This document shows positions 52,262 through 62,260 of a DNA stretch of 64,000 nucleotides, one piece after another. How positions within the stretch are numbered: position 1 is the first letter of the stretch; every line of letters starts with the position of its first letter. The notes below the pieces were generated by a model. That model made no database searches. It worked only from the letters and a program-made list of their open reading frames with translations, and was not told the origin of the DNA. A program made the translations under genes and the position numbers. Source of the stretch: Brumimicrobium oceani (GTDB lineage: Bacteria; Bacteroidota; Bacteroidia; Flavobacteriales_D; Crocinitomicaceae); contig NZ_QFRJ01000001.1 in the NCBI RefSeq assembly GCF_003143775.1, positions 62,001 to 126,000 on the forward strand, read 5' to 3'.

Positions 52262-52446
52262 TTAGTTTTTTAGTTTTCAAGTTGGTTAGTTGGTTAGTTT
52301 TCAAGTTATTTAGTTATTTAGTTTTCAAGTTTTTAAGTATTCAAGTTGTCAAGTTTTCACGTTGTTTAGGTTTACATTTTTTAACTAGGTTATACTAAAC
52401 CACTTGAAAACTTGACTACTTTTTTAACTTGAAAACTTGAATACTA
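52262..52446. repeat. Second AGTTTTCAAG-type repeat tract, with inverted copies
   Basis: Copies of TAGTTTTCAAGTT (52262-52365) are followed by the opposite orientation (ACTTGAAAACTTGA words at about 52401-52442), so the tract can fold on itself. It lies between the four-helix-bundle gene and the ettA stop codon. Confidence 0.8.
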
Positions 52447-52448
52447 TT

Positions 52449-54137
52449 CTAATCTACTGTTAACTTTCTGTATTTTAGTCTTTTTGGGGTGTGATCTCCT
52501 AAGCGTTTCTTTTTGTTTTCTTCGTATTCAGAGAAACTTCCTTCGAATGAGTATATTTTTGAATCTCCTTCAAAGGCCAATATGTGGGTACAAATTCTGT
52601 CTAGGAACCATCTGTCGTGAGAAATTACAACTACACAACCGGCAAAGTTCATTATTCCTTCTTCTAAAGCACGAAGCGTATTAATGTCGATGTCGTTGGT
52701 TGGCTCATCCAATAATAAAACGTTGGCTTCTGTTTTTAGTGTCAAGGCTAGGTGTAAACGATTTCGCTCACCACCTGATAAAACTCCAACTTTCTTGTTT
52801 TGGTCCGAACCAGAGAACGCAAACTTTGAAATGTAAGCCCTAGCGTTCACTTTTTGGTCTCCAATTTCCATTAAATCTGTTCCGCCCGATACCACTTCAT
52901 AAATGGTTTTTTCGGGATCCAAATCTTCATGTGCTTGGTCAACGTAACCTAATTCTACAGTTTCACCAACTTTAAATTCTCCAGCATCGGGCTCTAATTC
53001 TCCCATAATCATTTTGAAAATGGTTGTTTTACCCGCACCGTTTGGTCCCACAATTCCAACAATTCCGTTAGGAGGGAGGCTGAAATTCAAATCGTCATAC
53101 AAGAGTTTGTCTCCAAAAGATTTAGCAACTCCAACTGCATCAATAACATTGCTTCCTAATCGTGGTCCGTTTGGAATTGGGATTTCTAAGTTGATTTCTT
53201 TAGCCTTAGAATCCTCAGACATTAATTTATCGTAGTTACTTAAACGCGCTTTGTTTTTAGCATGACGTCCTTTCGGATTCATTCTTACCCATTCCAACTC
53301 GCTGTCTAGCATTTTCTTGCGCTTAGAGGCTTGTTTGTCCTCTTGCTCTAAGCGTTTTGCTTTTTGTTCTAACCATAAAGAGTAATTTCCTTTCCATGGA
53401 ATTCCTTCTCCGCGGTCTAACTCTAAAATCCATCCTGCTACATTATCTAAAAAATAACGGTCGTGAGTTACGGCAATTACAGTCCCTTTGTATTGTTGTA
53501 AATGTTGCTCTAACCAATGAATTGACTCCGCATCCAAGTGGTTGGTAGGCTCATCCAATAATAGAATGTCAGGTTTTTGAAGTAATAAGCGCGTTAATGC
53601 CACACGGCGACGCTCACCTCCAGAAAGATGTTCAACTGATTGGTCGTTTGGTGGACACCTCAAAGCGTCCATTGCTCTGTCTAATTGAGTGTCTAATTCC
53701 CAAGCATCAACAGCATCAATTTTATCCTGAACCTTACCTTGGCGGTCAATTAGTTTTTCCATTTTTTCAGGATCATTCAAGACTTCCTCATCCATAAAAG
53801 AATTGTTGATTTCTTCATATTCTTTAAGAATATCAACCGTTTCTTGAACACCTTCCATTACGATTTCTTTTACCGTTTTTGTAGGGTCTAATTCTGGTTC
53901 TTGAGGTAAATAACCTACAGTATAACCATCTGCAATTGTTAAATCACCAATAAATGATTTGTCAATTCCTGCAATAATTTTCATCACAGTAGATTTACCA
54001 GATCCGTTTAAACCGATAATACCGATTTTCGCACCGTAGTAGAACTGTAGAGAAATATCTTTTATAATTTGCTTTCCTGCTGGAGTGGATTTACTCACTC
54101 CCATCATTGAAAAAATGATTTTTTTATCGTCTGACAT
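52449..54137 (-). CDS. ettA: Energy-dependent translational throttle protein, ABC-F
   Basis: 562 residues with two ABC domains: GLNGSGKST and GPNGAGKTT (Walker A), HLSGGERRRVALTRLL and LSGGERNRLHLAL (signatures), LLLDEPTNHLD and LLLDEPTND (Walker B). ABC-F proteins of the EttA type bind the ribosomal E site and gate entry into elongation according to ATP level. The start MSDDKK at 54137 is preferred because the upstream MKLKISN residues are not family-like. Confidence 0.93.
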   Translation of the reverse strand: MSDDKKIIFSMMGVSKSTPAGKQIIKDISLQFYYGAKIGIIGLNGSGKSTVMKIIAGIDKSFIGDLTIADGYTVGYLPQEPELDPTKTVKEIVMEGVQETVDILKEYEEINNSFMDEEVLNDPEKMEKLIDRQGKVQDKIDAVDAWELDTQLDRAMDALRCPPNDQSVEHLSGGERRRVALTRLLLQKPDILLLDEPTNHLDAESIHWLEQHLQQYKGTVIAVTHDRYFLDNVAGWILELDRGEGIPWKGNYSLWLEQKAKRLEQEDKQASKRKKMLDSELEWVRMNPKGRHAKNKARLSNYDKLMSEDSKAKEINLEIPIPNGPRLGSNVIDAVGVAKSFGDKLLYDDLNFSLPPNGIVGIVGPNGAGKTTIFKMIMGELEPDAGEFKVGETVELGYVDQAHEDLDPEKTIYEVVSGGTDLMEIGDQKVNARAYISKFAFSGSDQNKKVGVLSGGERNRLHLALTLKTEANVLLLDEPTNDIDINTLRALEEGIMNFAGCVVVISHDRWFLDRICTHILAFEGDSKIYSFEGSFSEYEENKKKRLGDHTPKRLKYRKLTVD

Positions 54138-54243
54138 ATTCGAAATTTTGAGTTTCAAATGTAGTCATTTTTATTGAGTTGACAATCTTGAAGAATGGAC
54201 GTTTTTCTAGGTGAAAAAATCGATAGTTTAGCACTTGGTAGAT

Positions 54244-55737
54244 TTATTTAACCTCTACAATTTTTTGTTTTAAGCACTTGCTCACTTGGTCAAAATCTTC
54301 TTCCTTGTCGGTAAGAACTACCAAAATGTCATTGGCTTCAATAACCGTAGAACCATCTGGAGTGATGAATAAGTCTCCTCTTTTAATCATGGAGATTACC
54401 GCAGAGTTTGGAAAACCTAAATTTACAATCTTGTTTCCTATCGCAATGCAATTATCTAACACATGTACTTCTTGCATCATCATTTTAGGTTCATTGGAGA
54501 TGAATAAATCATGTTCGGTTACTATTTTCTCTCCTTCTGGTAAGTCTACTTTTAACCATTTCGCAAACATACTTAAGGTTGTACCCTGAAGAACGATGGA
54601 GGTGACAGAAATAAAGAATACGATGTTAAACATCATGTCCGCCTTATCAATTCCTGCGATTAAAGGATAAGTTGCAAAAACGATAGGAACAGCCCCCCTA
54701 AGTCCAACCCATGAAATGAAAAGTTTACGTTTTACTTTCATTTTGAATGGAATTAAACTGATAAAAACAGCCAGCGGACGAGCAATGAAAATTAAGAAAA
54801 GGGAAATTAATAATCCAATTCCCATAAATGGCATTACATGTGAAGGAAATACCAGTAATCCCAGCGTTAAGAACAGAATGATTTGCATTAACCAAGCCAA
54901 TCCGTCATACATTTTGAGAATGGTCTTTTTGTAAATCAAATCTTGATTTCCTAGGTAAACAGCACAAATATAGATGGCTAAAAATCCGTTTCCACCTAAA
55001 GCATCTGTTGCCGAAAAGGTAATAAACATGAGTGCAATTACAAGAACAGGATAAAGCCCTTCAAAGCCCAGTTTAAGATTGTTGATGATGTATTTGCTCA
55101 AAATTCCAAAGCCAAATCCGGCTATTCCTCCCAAAATCATTTGTAGAAGGAATATTGGAATAATGGAGAGTAAACCTTGATCTTGATTGATTACCAAAGT
55201 TAGAAATGAAATTGTAAGTACATAAGCCATTGGGTCGTTACTCCCACTTTCAAGCTCTAGGGTAGGACGAATATTCGATTTTAGAGCTATACTTTTGGAA
55301 CGTAAAATGGAGAATACAGCGGCAGCATCCGTAGAGGAAACAATTGAACCTAAAAGTAAACTTTCATAAATAGTGAAATCAGTTAACCAAAAAACGAAAA
55401 GTCCGAGAGACATTGCGGTGAAGAAAACTCCAATTGTGGATAAAACAACTCCTTCTCTTAAAATTGGTTTTACTGTTTTCCAGTTGGTATCTAATCCACC
55501 AGAGAATAAAATGAAGTTTAATGAAACAATACCAATAAATTGAGCAATTTTTGGATTGTCGAATTTAATTCCTGCTATTCCATCAGAACCAGCCATCATA
55601 CCAATGGTGAGGAAAAGAAGTAAGGTTGGAACACCAAATCGAGAAGAAGTTTTCCCTATTACAATACTAATGAATAGTAACAATGAACCAATCAGTAAAA
55701 TATTCTCACTCGTTAGAAACATATTAAAGTTTATCAA
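54244..55737 (-). CDS. Potassium/proton antiporter (NhaP2/CvrA type)
   Basis: 497 residues: about 12 transmembrane segments (for example ILLIGSLLLFISIVIGK and LLFLTIGMMAGSDGI), an Asp pair phrase SSTDAAAVFS typical of CPA1 antiporters, and a C-terminal TrkA_C/RCK-like domain (VIEANDILVVLTDKEED). It expels K+ in exchange for protons at the inner membrane. Confidence 0.88.
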   Translation of the reverse strand: MINFNMFLTSENILLIGSLLLFISIVIGKTSSRFGVPTLLLFLTIGMMAGSDGIAGIKFDNPKIAQFIGIVSLNFILFSGGLDTNWKTVKPILREGVVLSTIGVFFTAMSLGLFVFWLTDFTIYESLLLGSIVSSTDAAAVFSILRSKSIALKSNIRPTLELESGSNDPMAYVLTISFLTLVINQDQGLLSIIPIFLLQMILGGIAGFGFGILSKYIINNLKLGFEGLYPVLVIALMFITFSATDALGGNGFLAIYICAVYLGNQDLIYKKTILKMYDGLAWLMQIILFLTLGLLVFPSHVMPFMGIGLLISLFLIFIARPLAVFISLIPFKMKVKRKLFISWVGLRGAVPIVFATYPLIAGIDKADMMFNIVFFISVTSIVLQGTTLSMFAKWLKVDLPEGEKIVTEHDLFISNEPKMMMQEVHVLDNCIAIGNKIVNLGFPNSAVISMIKRGDLFITPDGSTVIEANDILVVLTDKEEDFDQVSKCLKQKIVEVK

Positions 55738-56042
55738 ATTTGTGGCGCTGGAACTTTCCTGAAATCACCAATTCGTAAAAATAAGAATTTAAAACTAGTA
55801 TAGTATTAGACCCTTGGGAACTGAAAATGGAATATTACAAATGACTGTAATTAGAGGAAAAGTCGTTCAAAATTGAAAATAGTGTACTTTTCCAATCAGC
55901 TTGTCTTCCTTCCTTAGTTCATATTCTTTATTCTATTTTGTTTTTCAACGCTTTCACTGTTTATCCTAATTTAGCTTTCATTGTTTCTTGTTTCACTTTG
56001 TAGCGAAAAAACAATCATCGTGAAAGCCCAACGCATTATACA
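55738..56042. other. Gene-free interval
   Basis: 305 bp between the antiporter and the 181-aa membrane protein. It contains the promoter side of the antiporter gene; no gene, hairpin with T-run or repeat was seen. Confidence 0.5.
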
Positions 56043-56588
56043 TTAAAGCTTAGAATCTACCTCTTTTTTCATCAAAAACGAATGAATTATCGTTATTACA
56101 ATCAAAACGGCATATAGAATCTTATCGAAAAATGAAATATCTTCTACAAAGTATTGGAAGCCCAAAACGATAAACATGTAGGTAAAATGGGCGGCCAAAC
56201 CACCCAAAATAAAGAATGTATAGATTCTTTTCTTGCGATACATTAGGGCAAGACCAAAGAAAACAAAAAGCCATATAAATAAATTATTGAAGTAGAATGT
56301 GGTAATGGAGATCAGAAATTCTTCGCCGTTAAAACCAAGATTTTGACCATTCTTGATTATCACTTCATCAACAGAAAAACCTTTATTCTCTTTAATGATA
56401 TCTGAAGTGAGGAGAACAAAATAACTTACAGCATTCCAGACGACCAGTAATAACCAGGATAAGAGTGAAATTGAGAATGTGATTTGCGTAAAACCATCGG
56501 GCTTTTGCTTGCCTAAAATTATGTTTTTTAAACGTACAAATAATGGGATTGCATCTTCAGGTTTTAATTCTGTTAATGGTTTTTTCAT
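56043..56588 (-). CDS. Uncharacterised inner-membrane protein (181 aa)
   Basis: About four transmembrane segments (for example SISLLSWLLLVVWNAVSYF, LFIWLFVFFGLALMY, FFILGGLAAHFTYMFIV). The stop-start overlap with the spore-maturation-like gene upstream (shared base 56588) shows that they are translated together. Function unknown. Confidence 0.75.
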   Translation of the reverse strand: MKKPLTELKPEDAIPLFVRLKNIILGKQKPDGFTQITFSISLLSWLLLVVWNAVSYFVLLTSDIIKENKGFSVDEVIIKNGQNLGFNGEEFLISITTFYFNNLFIWLFVFFGLALMYRKKRIYTFFILGGLAAHFTYMFIVLGFQYFVEDISFFDKILYAVLIVITIIHSFLMKKEVDSKL

Positions 56589-57820
56589 TAAGTATAGAAT
56601 AAAAAAGAAATGAAAATAGCTGCAATTATTCCAGCCGCATCAGCGATTAATCCAGCTCCAGCGGCATAGCGCGTTTTCTTAATTCCCACCGAGCCAAAGT
56701 AAACAGCCAATACATAAAATGTAGTTTCGGTAGAGCCTTGGAAGGTAGCTGCCATTTTACCAATAAAGGAATCTACTCCGTGTGTAGCAAAAGTTTCTAA
56801 CATCATTCCCCGAGCTGCACCACCACTAAATGGTTTCATAAATGCGGTGGGTAAAGCTTCTATGAATTCTGTATTGGTTACAGAGGCTTGAATCAATAGC
56901 AATCTTATTCCATCAAAAAGAATTTCCATCGCTCCTGATGCTTTAAAAACTCCAATTGCAACAAGAATTGCGACTAAATAGGGGACAATTTTAATGGCTA
57001 CATCAAAACCTCCTTTTGCTCCGTCAATAAACACTTCATAAACATTGATCTTTTTCCGAATTCCCAACCCTAAAAAGGTGATGATTACGGAAAATAAGAG
57101 CAAGTTCCCTCCAACACTTGAAACAGGTTCCACCATGTCGGGATTGTTGTATAGCCAAATCAATAATCCAACAATCAATGCGGTTAACGTTCCTAAATAG
57201 GCAAGAACGGTTTTGTTGAGTAAATTTATTTTCTGTTTAAAGGCAACAACAAATAATCCAACCAATGAAGCGAAAAACGTAGAAATTAAAATGGGTAAAA
57301 ATACTTCTGATGGGGAGACTGAACCAGCGCCACTTCGGTAGGCTAAAATGCTTACAGGAATGATCGTTAATCCAGAAGTATTCATGACCAAAAACATAAT
57401 TTGCGCATTTGAAGCGGTGTCTTTTTTTGGATTAAGTTCTTGTAATTGTCCCATTGCTTTTAAACCAAGTGGAGTAGCGGCGTTATCTAATCCAAGCATA
57501 TTGGCACTGAAATTCATCATCATAGAACCCACTGCAGGATGGTCTTTTGGAACGTCTGGAAATAATTTTCCGAATAAGGGCGCAACTAAGCGGGTTAATG
57601 CATTGATCGCACCGCCTTTTTCACCGATTTCCATAAAACCCATCCAAAGACATAATGCACCAGTTAGGAAAAGGGCAATTTTAAAAGCCAATTCTGCACT
57701 TTCGAATAAAGCATCGACCATCTCCTTGAAAATAAGCATGTCACCAAAGAAAATCAATTTCCCTAGTCCCACAGCCAAAGCTGAGAAAAACAATCCAATC
57801 CATAAACGGTTTAATAACAT
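56588..57820 (-). CDS. Spore maturation protein A/B fusion-like membrane protein
   Basis: 410 residues with two nucleoside-recognition/Gate domains joined, as in fused SpmA-SpmB proteins of Bacteroidota. Phrases LFGKLFPDVPKDHPAVGSMM, then LGLDNAATPLGLKAM and GSTETTFYVLAVYFG are diagnostic. It is an inner-membrane transporter-like protein of unknown substrate; sporulation is not implied. It starts 29 bp after the amidotransferase-like gene. Confidence 0.85.
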   Translation of the reverse strand: MLLNRLWIGLFFSALAVGLGKLIFFGDMLIFKEMVDALFESAELAFKIALFLTGALCLWMGFMEIGEKGGAINALTRLVAPLFGKLFPDVPKDHPAVGSMMMNFSANMLGLDNAATPLGLKAMGQLQELNPKKDTASNAQIMFLVMNTSGLTIIPVSILAYRSGAGSVSPSEVFLPILISTFFASLVGLFVVAFKQKINLLNKTVLAYLGTLTALIVGLLIWLYNNPDMVEPVSSVGGNLLLFSVIITFLGLGIRKKINVYEVFIDGAKGGFDVAIKIVPYLVAILVAIGVFKASGAMEILFDGIRLLLIQASVTNTEFIEALPTAFMKPFSGGAARGMMLETFATHGVDSFIGKMAATFQGSTETTFYVLAVYFGSVGIKKTRYAAGAGLIADAAGIIAAIFISFLFYT

Positions 57821-57849
57821 GAGCGCTAAGTTCTTAAATTATGTGGAAT

Positions 57850-58422
57850 TCAATCTGATTTGTGCAGAGAAATATTCACAAAGTTATCCATGATTACCGC
57901 TCCAAGATTTCCAGAAACTTCGGGAATAAACTGAACTCCATAAATGGGTTTGTCGTGTTTTTTCATCGCCTCATTAATACTGAAATCTGAACTGGCTAAC
58001 AATTGAAAACCGGGAGGAATAGAAATGGTTCCAGCATTGTCTTTTATCAATTGGACTTCATACGGTAATTTATCAAAGATTCCTTCGGTTTGCAGAATAC
58101 CAATATCCACTAATTCATTTCTGTAAGGTTCGAAAGCAGGTCGGGCATTAAAACAAACTCCTATTAAATGATGTCCGACGCCTATGCCCAAAACAGGAAT
58201 TTCTAATTTAAAAACCTCCTCAATCTTCTCAATGTATTTTTCAACATTGGTTTCGTTGATTGAAATGTGAGCATGACTAATTATCGCTCCTTTCGGATTA
58301 ATTTTTTGAAGCTCTTCTAGTTGAATGTCGTAAATAGATACAGTCTTATAATCGCTGTACTGATCCACTAAATCTTCCAATTTATAAATAGAACTATATC
58401 CGCAATCAACAATGAGAATCAT
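57850..58422 (-). CDS. Class I glutamine amidotransferase-like protein, catalytic residues lost
   Basis: 190 residues with the class I GATase fold, but the nucleophile elbow reads LGIGVGHHLIG where active enzymes have G-x-C-x-G, so Cys is replaced by Gly. The later motif reads YGVQFIPEVSG where GVQFHPE carries the catalytic His, here replaced by Ile. It is therefore a pseudoenzyme without glutaminase activity, most similar to the amidotransferase half of GMP synthase. Its start overlaps the stop of the lipoprotein gene upstream by 4 bp. Confidence 0.75.
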   Translation of the reverse strand: MILIVDCGYSSIYKLEDLVDQYSDYKTVSIYDIQLEELQKINPKGAIISHAHISINETNVEKYIEKIEEVFKLEIPVLGIGVGHHLIGVCFNARPAFEPYRNELVDIGILQTEGIFDKLPYEVQLIKDNAGTISIPPGFQLLASSDFSINEAMKKHDKPIYGVQFIPEVSGNLGAVIMDNFVNISLHKSD

Positions 58423-58856
58423 ATTTTTGGAGCTTTTAAAGTGTTAAATTCCCAAATGGCCGCTGGGTTAAGACGGGCTTTGACAACTAACTTTGAATTA
58501 CTAATGGAATGAATGCTTAACTTTAATGTTTCCTCATTCGAATAGTTCAATAGAATTTCGTAATTAGAATCTTTTTCTGCTTTTTTGATTTTGTATTTAC
58601 CTGTTTGTCCTCTGTTACTCCCTAAGTGGATTAACTCTTGGTCTCTAAAAGTGTTGTTTGAATGAAAGGTAAGTGTTTTTCTGTAATTTTCGAGCGATGA
58701 AAAATAGGGATCAGTTGAAATATTGCTCTTGGAAAGTATCCATACTTTTGCGCTATTACCATGAAGTAGCTGAATTGGAAAAGAAAAATGGGAATTGTTT
58801 TCGTTTTTACATGAATAGAGCAGAAGAATTGATATTATGAAAACCACATTTTTCAA
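58419..58856 (-). CDS. Lipoprotein (145 aa)
   Basis: Signal peptide with lipobox (VFIISILLLYSC, Cys at residue 16) and a 125-residue mature part with lipocalin-like strands (TFRDQELIHLGSNRGQTGKY). It overlaps neighbouring genes on both sides by 4 bp, so it is inside an operon. Location: envelope. No named family. Confidence 0.75.
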   Translation of the reverse strand: MKNVVFIISILLLYSCKNENNSHFSFPIQLLHGNSAKVWILSKSNISTDPYFSSLENYRKTLTFHSNNTFRDQELIHLGSNRGQTGKYKIKKAEKDSNYEILLNYSNEETLKLSIHSISNSKLVVKARLNPAAIWEFNTLKAPKI

Positions 58857-59575
58857 AAGATGAGTTCTTTTTCGTTTATACGCTCTAATATGGCCTTAGA
58901 AGCCCTTCTTTTTAAATCTTCTGACTCGAATTTTCCTTTCAAATCTCCAATAGCCTCAACAAAATGATATTTTCCGTCCTTGTATCTCAGTAAAACATCA
59001 TATCGATCAAATTTATCGTTGCCTAAATCATCAAATACTGCGACAATTAAATCATCTATTTCGTTGGGACGGGAAATTCGTTCAACTAAATAGCCTACTA
59101 TACCATTCATTAAAACAAGTTTTCCCCTTTCTCTCACAAAAATTAAAAGCCTTCTGTAGGGATAGTTGTTAACTCCTGCTTTAATTTGCAAAAGAAAGGC
59201 GTCATCAATTTTCCGTTTGTGGTTGTAAGGGTAAAAATTGAAAAAACGCGAACTGCATGGCGTTGAACCATCACTTATTGAATCGCTGTAGTTTGGATTG
59301 CATAAATGGGTCTCAATCAATAAATCATAATAGATTTTGTCATCAAAACCTCCTATTTTAAATAAAGCATCGGTTTTTATGGTGTCTGGGTTGAAATTTT
59401 CGGGTAAATCATCGGGTGAATGAATTGGAGCGCTATCGCTATTTAGCTCTTTCTTTTGTTCTATTTCACCAGGGTACTCCATAAATGCAATGGTGTCCTC
59501 ATTCTTTTCCTCTGAATCATCAGTACAAGAGAAAAGTAAAAATAGAATTGATATGGAAATGAGTCTCAGTTTCAT
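58853..59575 (-). CDS. Lipoprotein (240 aa)
   Basis: Lipobox ILFLLFSCTDD (Cys at residue 17), then an acidic linker and a 170-residue domain (IVAVFDDLGNDKFDRYDVLL). Its overlap with neighbours places it in the same operon as the head-GIN protein and the shorter lipoprotein. Function unknown. Confidence 0.75.
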   Translation of the reverse strand: MKLRLISISILFLLFSCTDDSEEKNEDTIAFMEYPGEIEQKKELNSDSAPIHSPDDLPENFNPDTIKTDALFKIGGFDDKIYYDLLIETHLCNPNYSDSISDGSTPCSSRFFNFYPYNHKRKIDDAFLLQIKAGVNNYPYRRLLIFVRERGKLVLMNGIVGYLVERISRPNEIDDLIVAVFDDLGNDKFDRYDVLLRYKDGKYHFVEAIGDLKGKFESEDLKRRASKAILERINEKELIF

Positions 59576-60261
59576 ATTTTTTCAATAGTTCCACCGAGGG
59601 TTACTTTTTGCGTTACCTTCGGATTACCCGTATAGCTTATTGTCCCACCGCTGGTTACATTTGCATTTAAAACTTCTATTGGAGCACATATGATTTCACC
59701 CCCTAAAGCAACGTTTGCATTCACTTCTTTAGAAATTAGTCTTACAGAAGCTATGGTTCCGCCTGTTTTAACTGTGGGTTCAAAGATTGGAGTTTCTCCA
59801 TTGATACTTATGGAGCCTCCTTTTGTTACTTCCGCCTTTACTAGGGGTGCATAAACTTTATCCACCACAAATTTACCGCCGGAGTCTGCTTTGTAACTAA
59901 CCGTGGAGGTAAAAGTTCCTGCATCTCTTACTTTCACCTGAGCACCTCTTCTTGCTTCTATTGCTGAAATTAAACCAGGGTGAAAGAGCGTTAATTCAAT
60001 ACCTACTTCTTCAACGAAACTGCCGCTATATTTTATCGTAAGCGTTTTTTGACTATAAGAAAAAGATAAATTGTCCAAGTTTGCTTTGGATCCAATTTTG
60101 TCAACGATGGCTTCTTTTCGATCTGAGCTTATAACTTCAAGGGGAAAGTTTCCTATCACTATCAAACGTTCAAAATTAGACAGTTCGAATGCGGTCACTT
60201 CCTGTGCATAATGGGATGAAAACAAGCCAAATGAAAAGGCGATAAATATTAAAAACTTCAT
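59572..60261 (-). CDS. Head-GIN (DUF2807) adhesin-like secreted protein
   Basis: 229 residues: signal peptide (FLIFIAFSFGLFSSHYAQE) and a beta-helix of about 200 residues with repeated V-x-x-G-G-x-I steps (EVTKGGSISING, ALGGEIICAPIE, VTSGGTISYTG), the DUF2807 putative auto-transporter adhesin fold. It lies 12 bp downstream of the HMG-CoA lyase gene. Confidence 0.85.
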   Translation of the reverse strand: MKFLIFIAFSFGLFSSHYAQEVTAFELSNFERLIVIGNFPLEVISSDRKEAIVDKIGSKANLDNLSFSYSQKTLTIKYSGSFVEEVGIELTLFHPGLISAIEARRGAQVKVRDAGTFTSTVSYKADSGGKFVVDKVYAPLVKAEVTKGGSISINGETPIFEPTVKTGGTIASVRLISKEVNANVALGGEIICAPIEVLNANVTSGGTISYTGNPKVTQKVTLGGTIEKI

Positions 60262-60273
60262 TTAATCGCTAGT

Positions 60274-61128
60274 TTAGAATACGTAATTACTTTGGTTAAC
60301 TGCATCGTTTAATGCGGTTAAATTGAGGTTGGTTCTAATGTTGTTGTTTGAAAACCATTCAACCATTTTTTCTGTAGGCATATTTCCGACCAAATCATCT
60401 TTTGCCATAGGACATCCGCCAAAGCCTCTTATTGCACCGTCAAATCTTCTGCACCCTGCATCATAGGCTGCTTTAACCTTCTCTTGATAAGTGTCAGGAG
60501 TGGTGTGTAAATGAACTCCAATCTCAGCATTTGGTAGTTCAGGAAGTATTCCATTCAAAATACTAGTGATTGTTCCAGGTTCTGAAACACCAATTGTGTC
60601 AGAGAGTGATAAAATATCGATTCCTAGTTCTTTGTTGAGTCTTGAAGCCCACTTTAGGACTGTTTCAGTGTTCCAGTCGTCACCGTATGGATTTCCAAAT
60701 CCCATGGATAGATAAACAACTAGTTTTTTGTTTGAATTGATTGCTGTATTTTGAATGTTCTCCAGTCGATTCAAGCTTCCCTCAATGGATGTGTTTGTAT
60801 TTCGCTGTTGAAATGTTTCCGAGATAGAGAAGGGGTAGCCTAAATAATCAATTTCTTCAAATGTAGCTGCGTCCTTAGCACCTCTTTCGTTAGCCACAAT
60901 AGCTAATAATTTTGATTGTGTTTTTGAAAGATCTAGTTTGTCTAAAACACTTGCGGTGTCTCTCATTTGAGGAATTGCTTTTGGAGAAACAAAACTTCCA
61001 AAATCTACTGTGTCGAAGCCCACTTTTAATATTTCATTGATGTATGAAATCTTCGTTGTTGTTGGAATGAATTCACTAATTCCTTGCATAGCATCTCTAG
61101 GACACTCAATTATTTTTAAATTTTCCAT
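60274..61128 (-). CDS. Hydroxymethylglutaryl-CoA lyase
   Basis: 284 residues, HMGL-like TIM barrel. It splits HMG-CoA into acetyl-CoA and acetoacetate in leucine breakdown. Signatures are the N-terminal ECPRDAMQGISEFIP, SLSDTIGVSEPGTI, and the C-terminal IRGFGGCPMAKDDLVGN with the active-site Cys. Full length. It lies 21 bp after pyrD on the same strand. Confidence 0.88.
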   Translation of the reverse strand: MENLKIIECPRDAMQGISEFIPTTTKISYINEILKVGFDTVDFGSFVSPKAIPQMRDTASVLDKLDLSKTQSKLLAIVANERGAKDAATFEEIDYLGYPFSISETFQQRNTNTSIEGSLNRLENIQNTAINSNKKLVVYLSMGFGNPYGDDWNTETVLKWASRLNKELGIDILSLSDTIGVSEPGTITSILNGILPELPNAEIGVHLHTTPDTYQEKVKAAYDAGCRRFDGAIRGFGGCPMAKDDLVGNMPTEKMVEWFSNNNIRTNLNLTALNDAVNQSNYVF

Positions 61129-61149
61129 AGTTACGAATATAGTAAAAGC

Positions 61150-62172
61150 TTATGATTTTAATAAGGCTTCGTTTATTTTCTTGATTAATTTAGGGCCTTC
61201 ATAGATGAATCCAGTGTATAATTGTACAAGTGATGCGCCAGCTTCAAATTTTTCTAAAGCGTCTTCTGCAGAATGTATTCCACCAACACCTATGATTGGA
61301 AAACTAGCATTGGAATTTTTATGTAGATAACGAACAACTTCTGTAGATCTTTTTGTTAAAGGTTTTCCAGAAAGACCTCCAGCTCCTATAGATTCGACAT
61401 TTTTTGTCTTTAAGTTAGACCTGTCAATTGTTGTATTTGTTGCGATGATACCATCGATTTTTGTGGTGGCAACAATATCTATAATATCGTCTAATTGTTC
61501 GTCGGTGAGATCAGGAGCAATTTTTAATAATATTGGTCGCTGAACGCTTTTGGAAGCATTTAACTTTTTAAGCGTAATAAGGAGGGCTGTTAGTGGCTCC
61601 TTGTCTTGAAGCTCACGCAAATTAGGCGTGTTTGGAGAACTCACATTGACAACGAAATAGTCTACGTATTGATAAAGTGCTTCAAAGCATTTTACATAAT
61701 CATCGACCGCGTTTTCATTTGGAGTAATTTTATTCTTACCAATGTTTCCTCCAATAATAAGTTTAGTTTTTCGGTTTTTCAGTTCTTCAACCAGTGCCTC
61801 CAAGCCGTCATTGTTGAAGCCCATCCTGTTGATGATGGCCTCGTCTTCCACCAATCTGAACAAGCGTTTTTTGGGGTTTCCATCTTGCGCTTTAGGTGTA
61901 ACGGTTCCTACTTCGATAAATCCAAAACCAGTATATTCTAAATCATTAAAAAGCTTTCCGTTTTTGTCAAAGCCAGCCGCCAAGCCTACTGGATTTTTAA
62001 ATTTCAAACCAAATAGTTCTCTTTCAAGCCTTTTGTCTTCTAACACAAACCACTTTTTCCATAGAGCTTTCATTCCAGGAATGGAGAGTGTTGTTTTGAT
62101 AAGTTTAAAAGTAAAATAATGGATTTTTTCTGGGTCGAAAAGAAAAAAGAAGCGCTTAATTGATGCGTACAT
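61150..62172 (-). CDS. pyrD: Quinone-dependent dihydroorotate dehydrogenase
   Basis: 340 residues, class 2 enzyme of pyrimidine synthesis at the inner membrane. Visible: [16 protein letters not shown] near the FMN site, [16 protein letters not shown] with the catalytic Ser, and [19 protein letters not shown] with the C-terminal flavin-binding GVGGI. The N-terminal hydrophobic helix ([15 protein letters not shown]) fits quinone binding. Confidence 0.93.
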   Translation of the reverse strand: MYASIKRFFFLFDPEKIHYFTFKLIKTTLSIPGMKALWKKWFVLEDKRLERELFGLKFKNPVGLAAGFDKNGKLFNDLEYTGFGFIEVGTVTPKAQDGNPKKRLFRLVEDEAIINRMGFNNDGLEALVEELKNRKTKLIIGGNIGKNKITPNENAVDDYVKCFEALYQYVDYFVVNVSSPNTPNLRELQDKEPLTALLITLKKLNASKSVQRPILLKIAPDLTDEQLDDIIDIVATTKIDGIIATNTTIDRSNLKTKNVESIGAGGLSGKPLTKRSTEVVRYLHKNSNASFPIIGVGGIHSAEDALEKFEAGASLVQLYTGFIYEGPKLIKKINEALLKS

Positions 62173-62215
62173 ATTAAACTGAGTTAATTGTTTTCACAAA
62201 AATAGAAATAAAAAA

Positions 62216-62236
62216 AGGTGAGGGGTCACCTCACCT
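62216..62236 (-). terminator. Terminator after the beta-barrel gene
   Basis: AGGTGAGG (62216-62223) pairs with CCTCACCT (62229-62236), followed by eight T on the minus strand, 25 bp past the stop at 62261. Confidence 0.85.
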
Positions 62237-62260
62237 AATAATATTTCATTTAATCCGATT

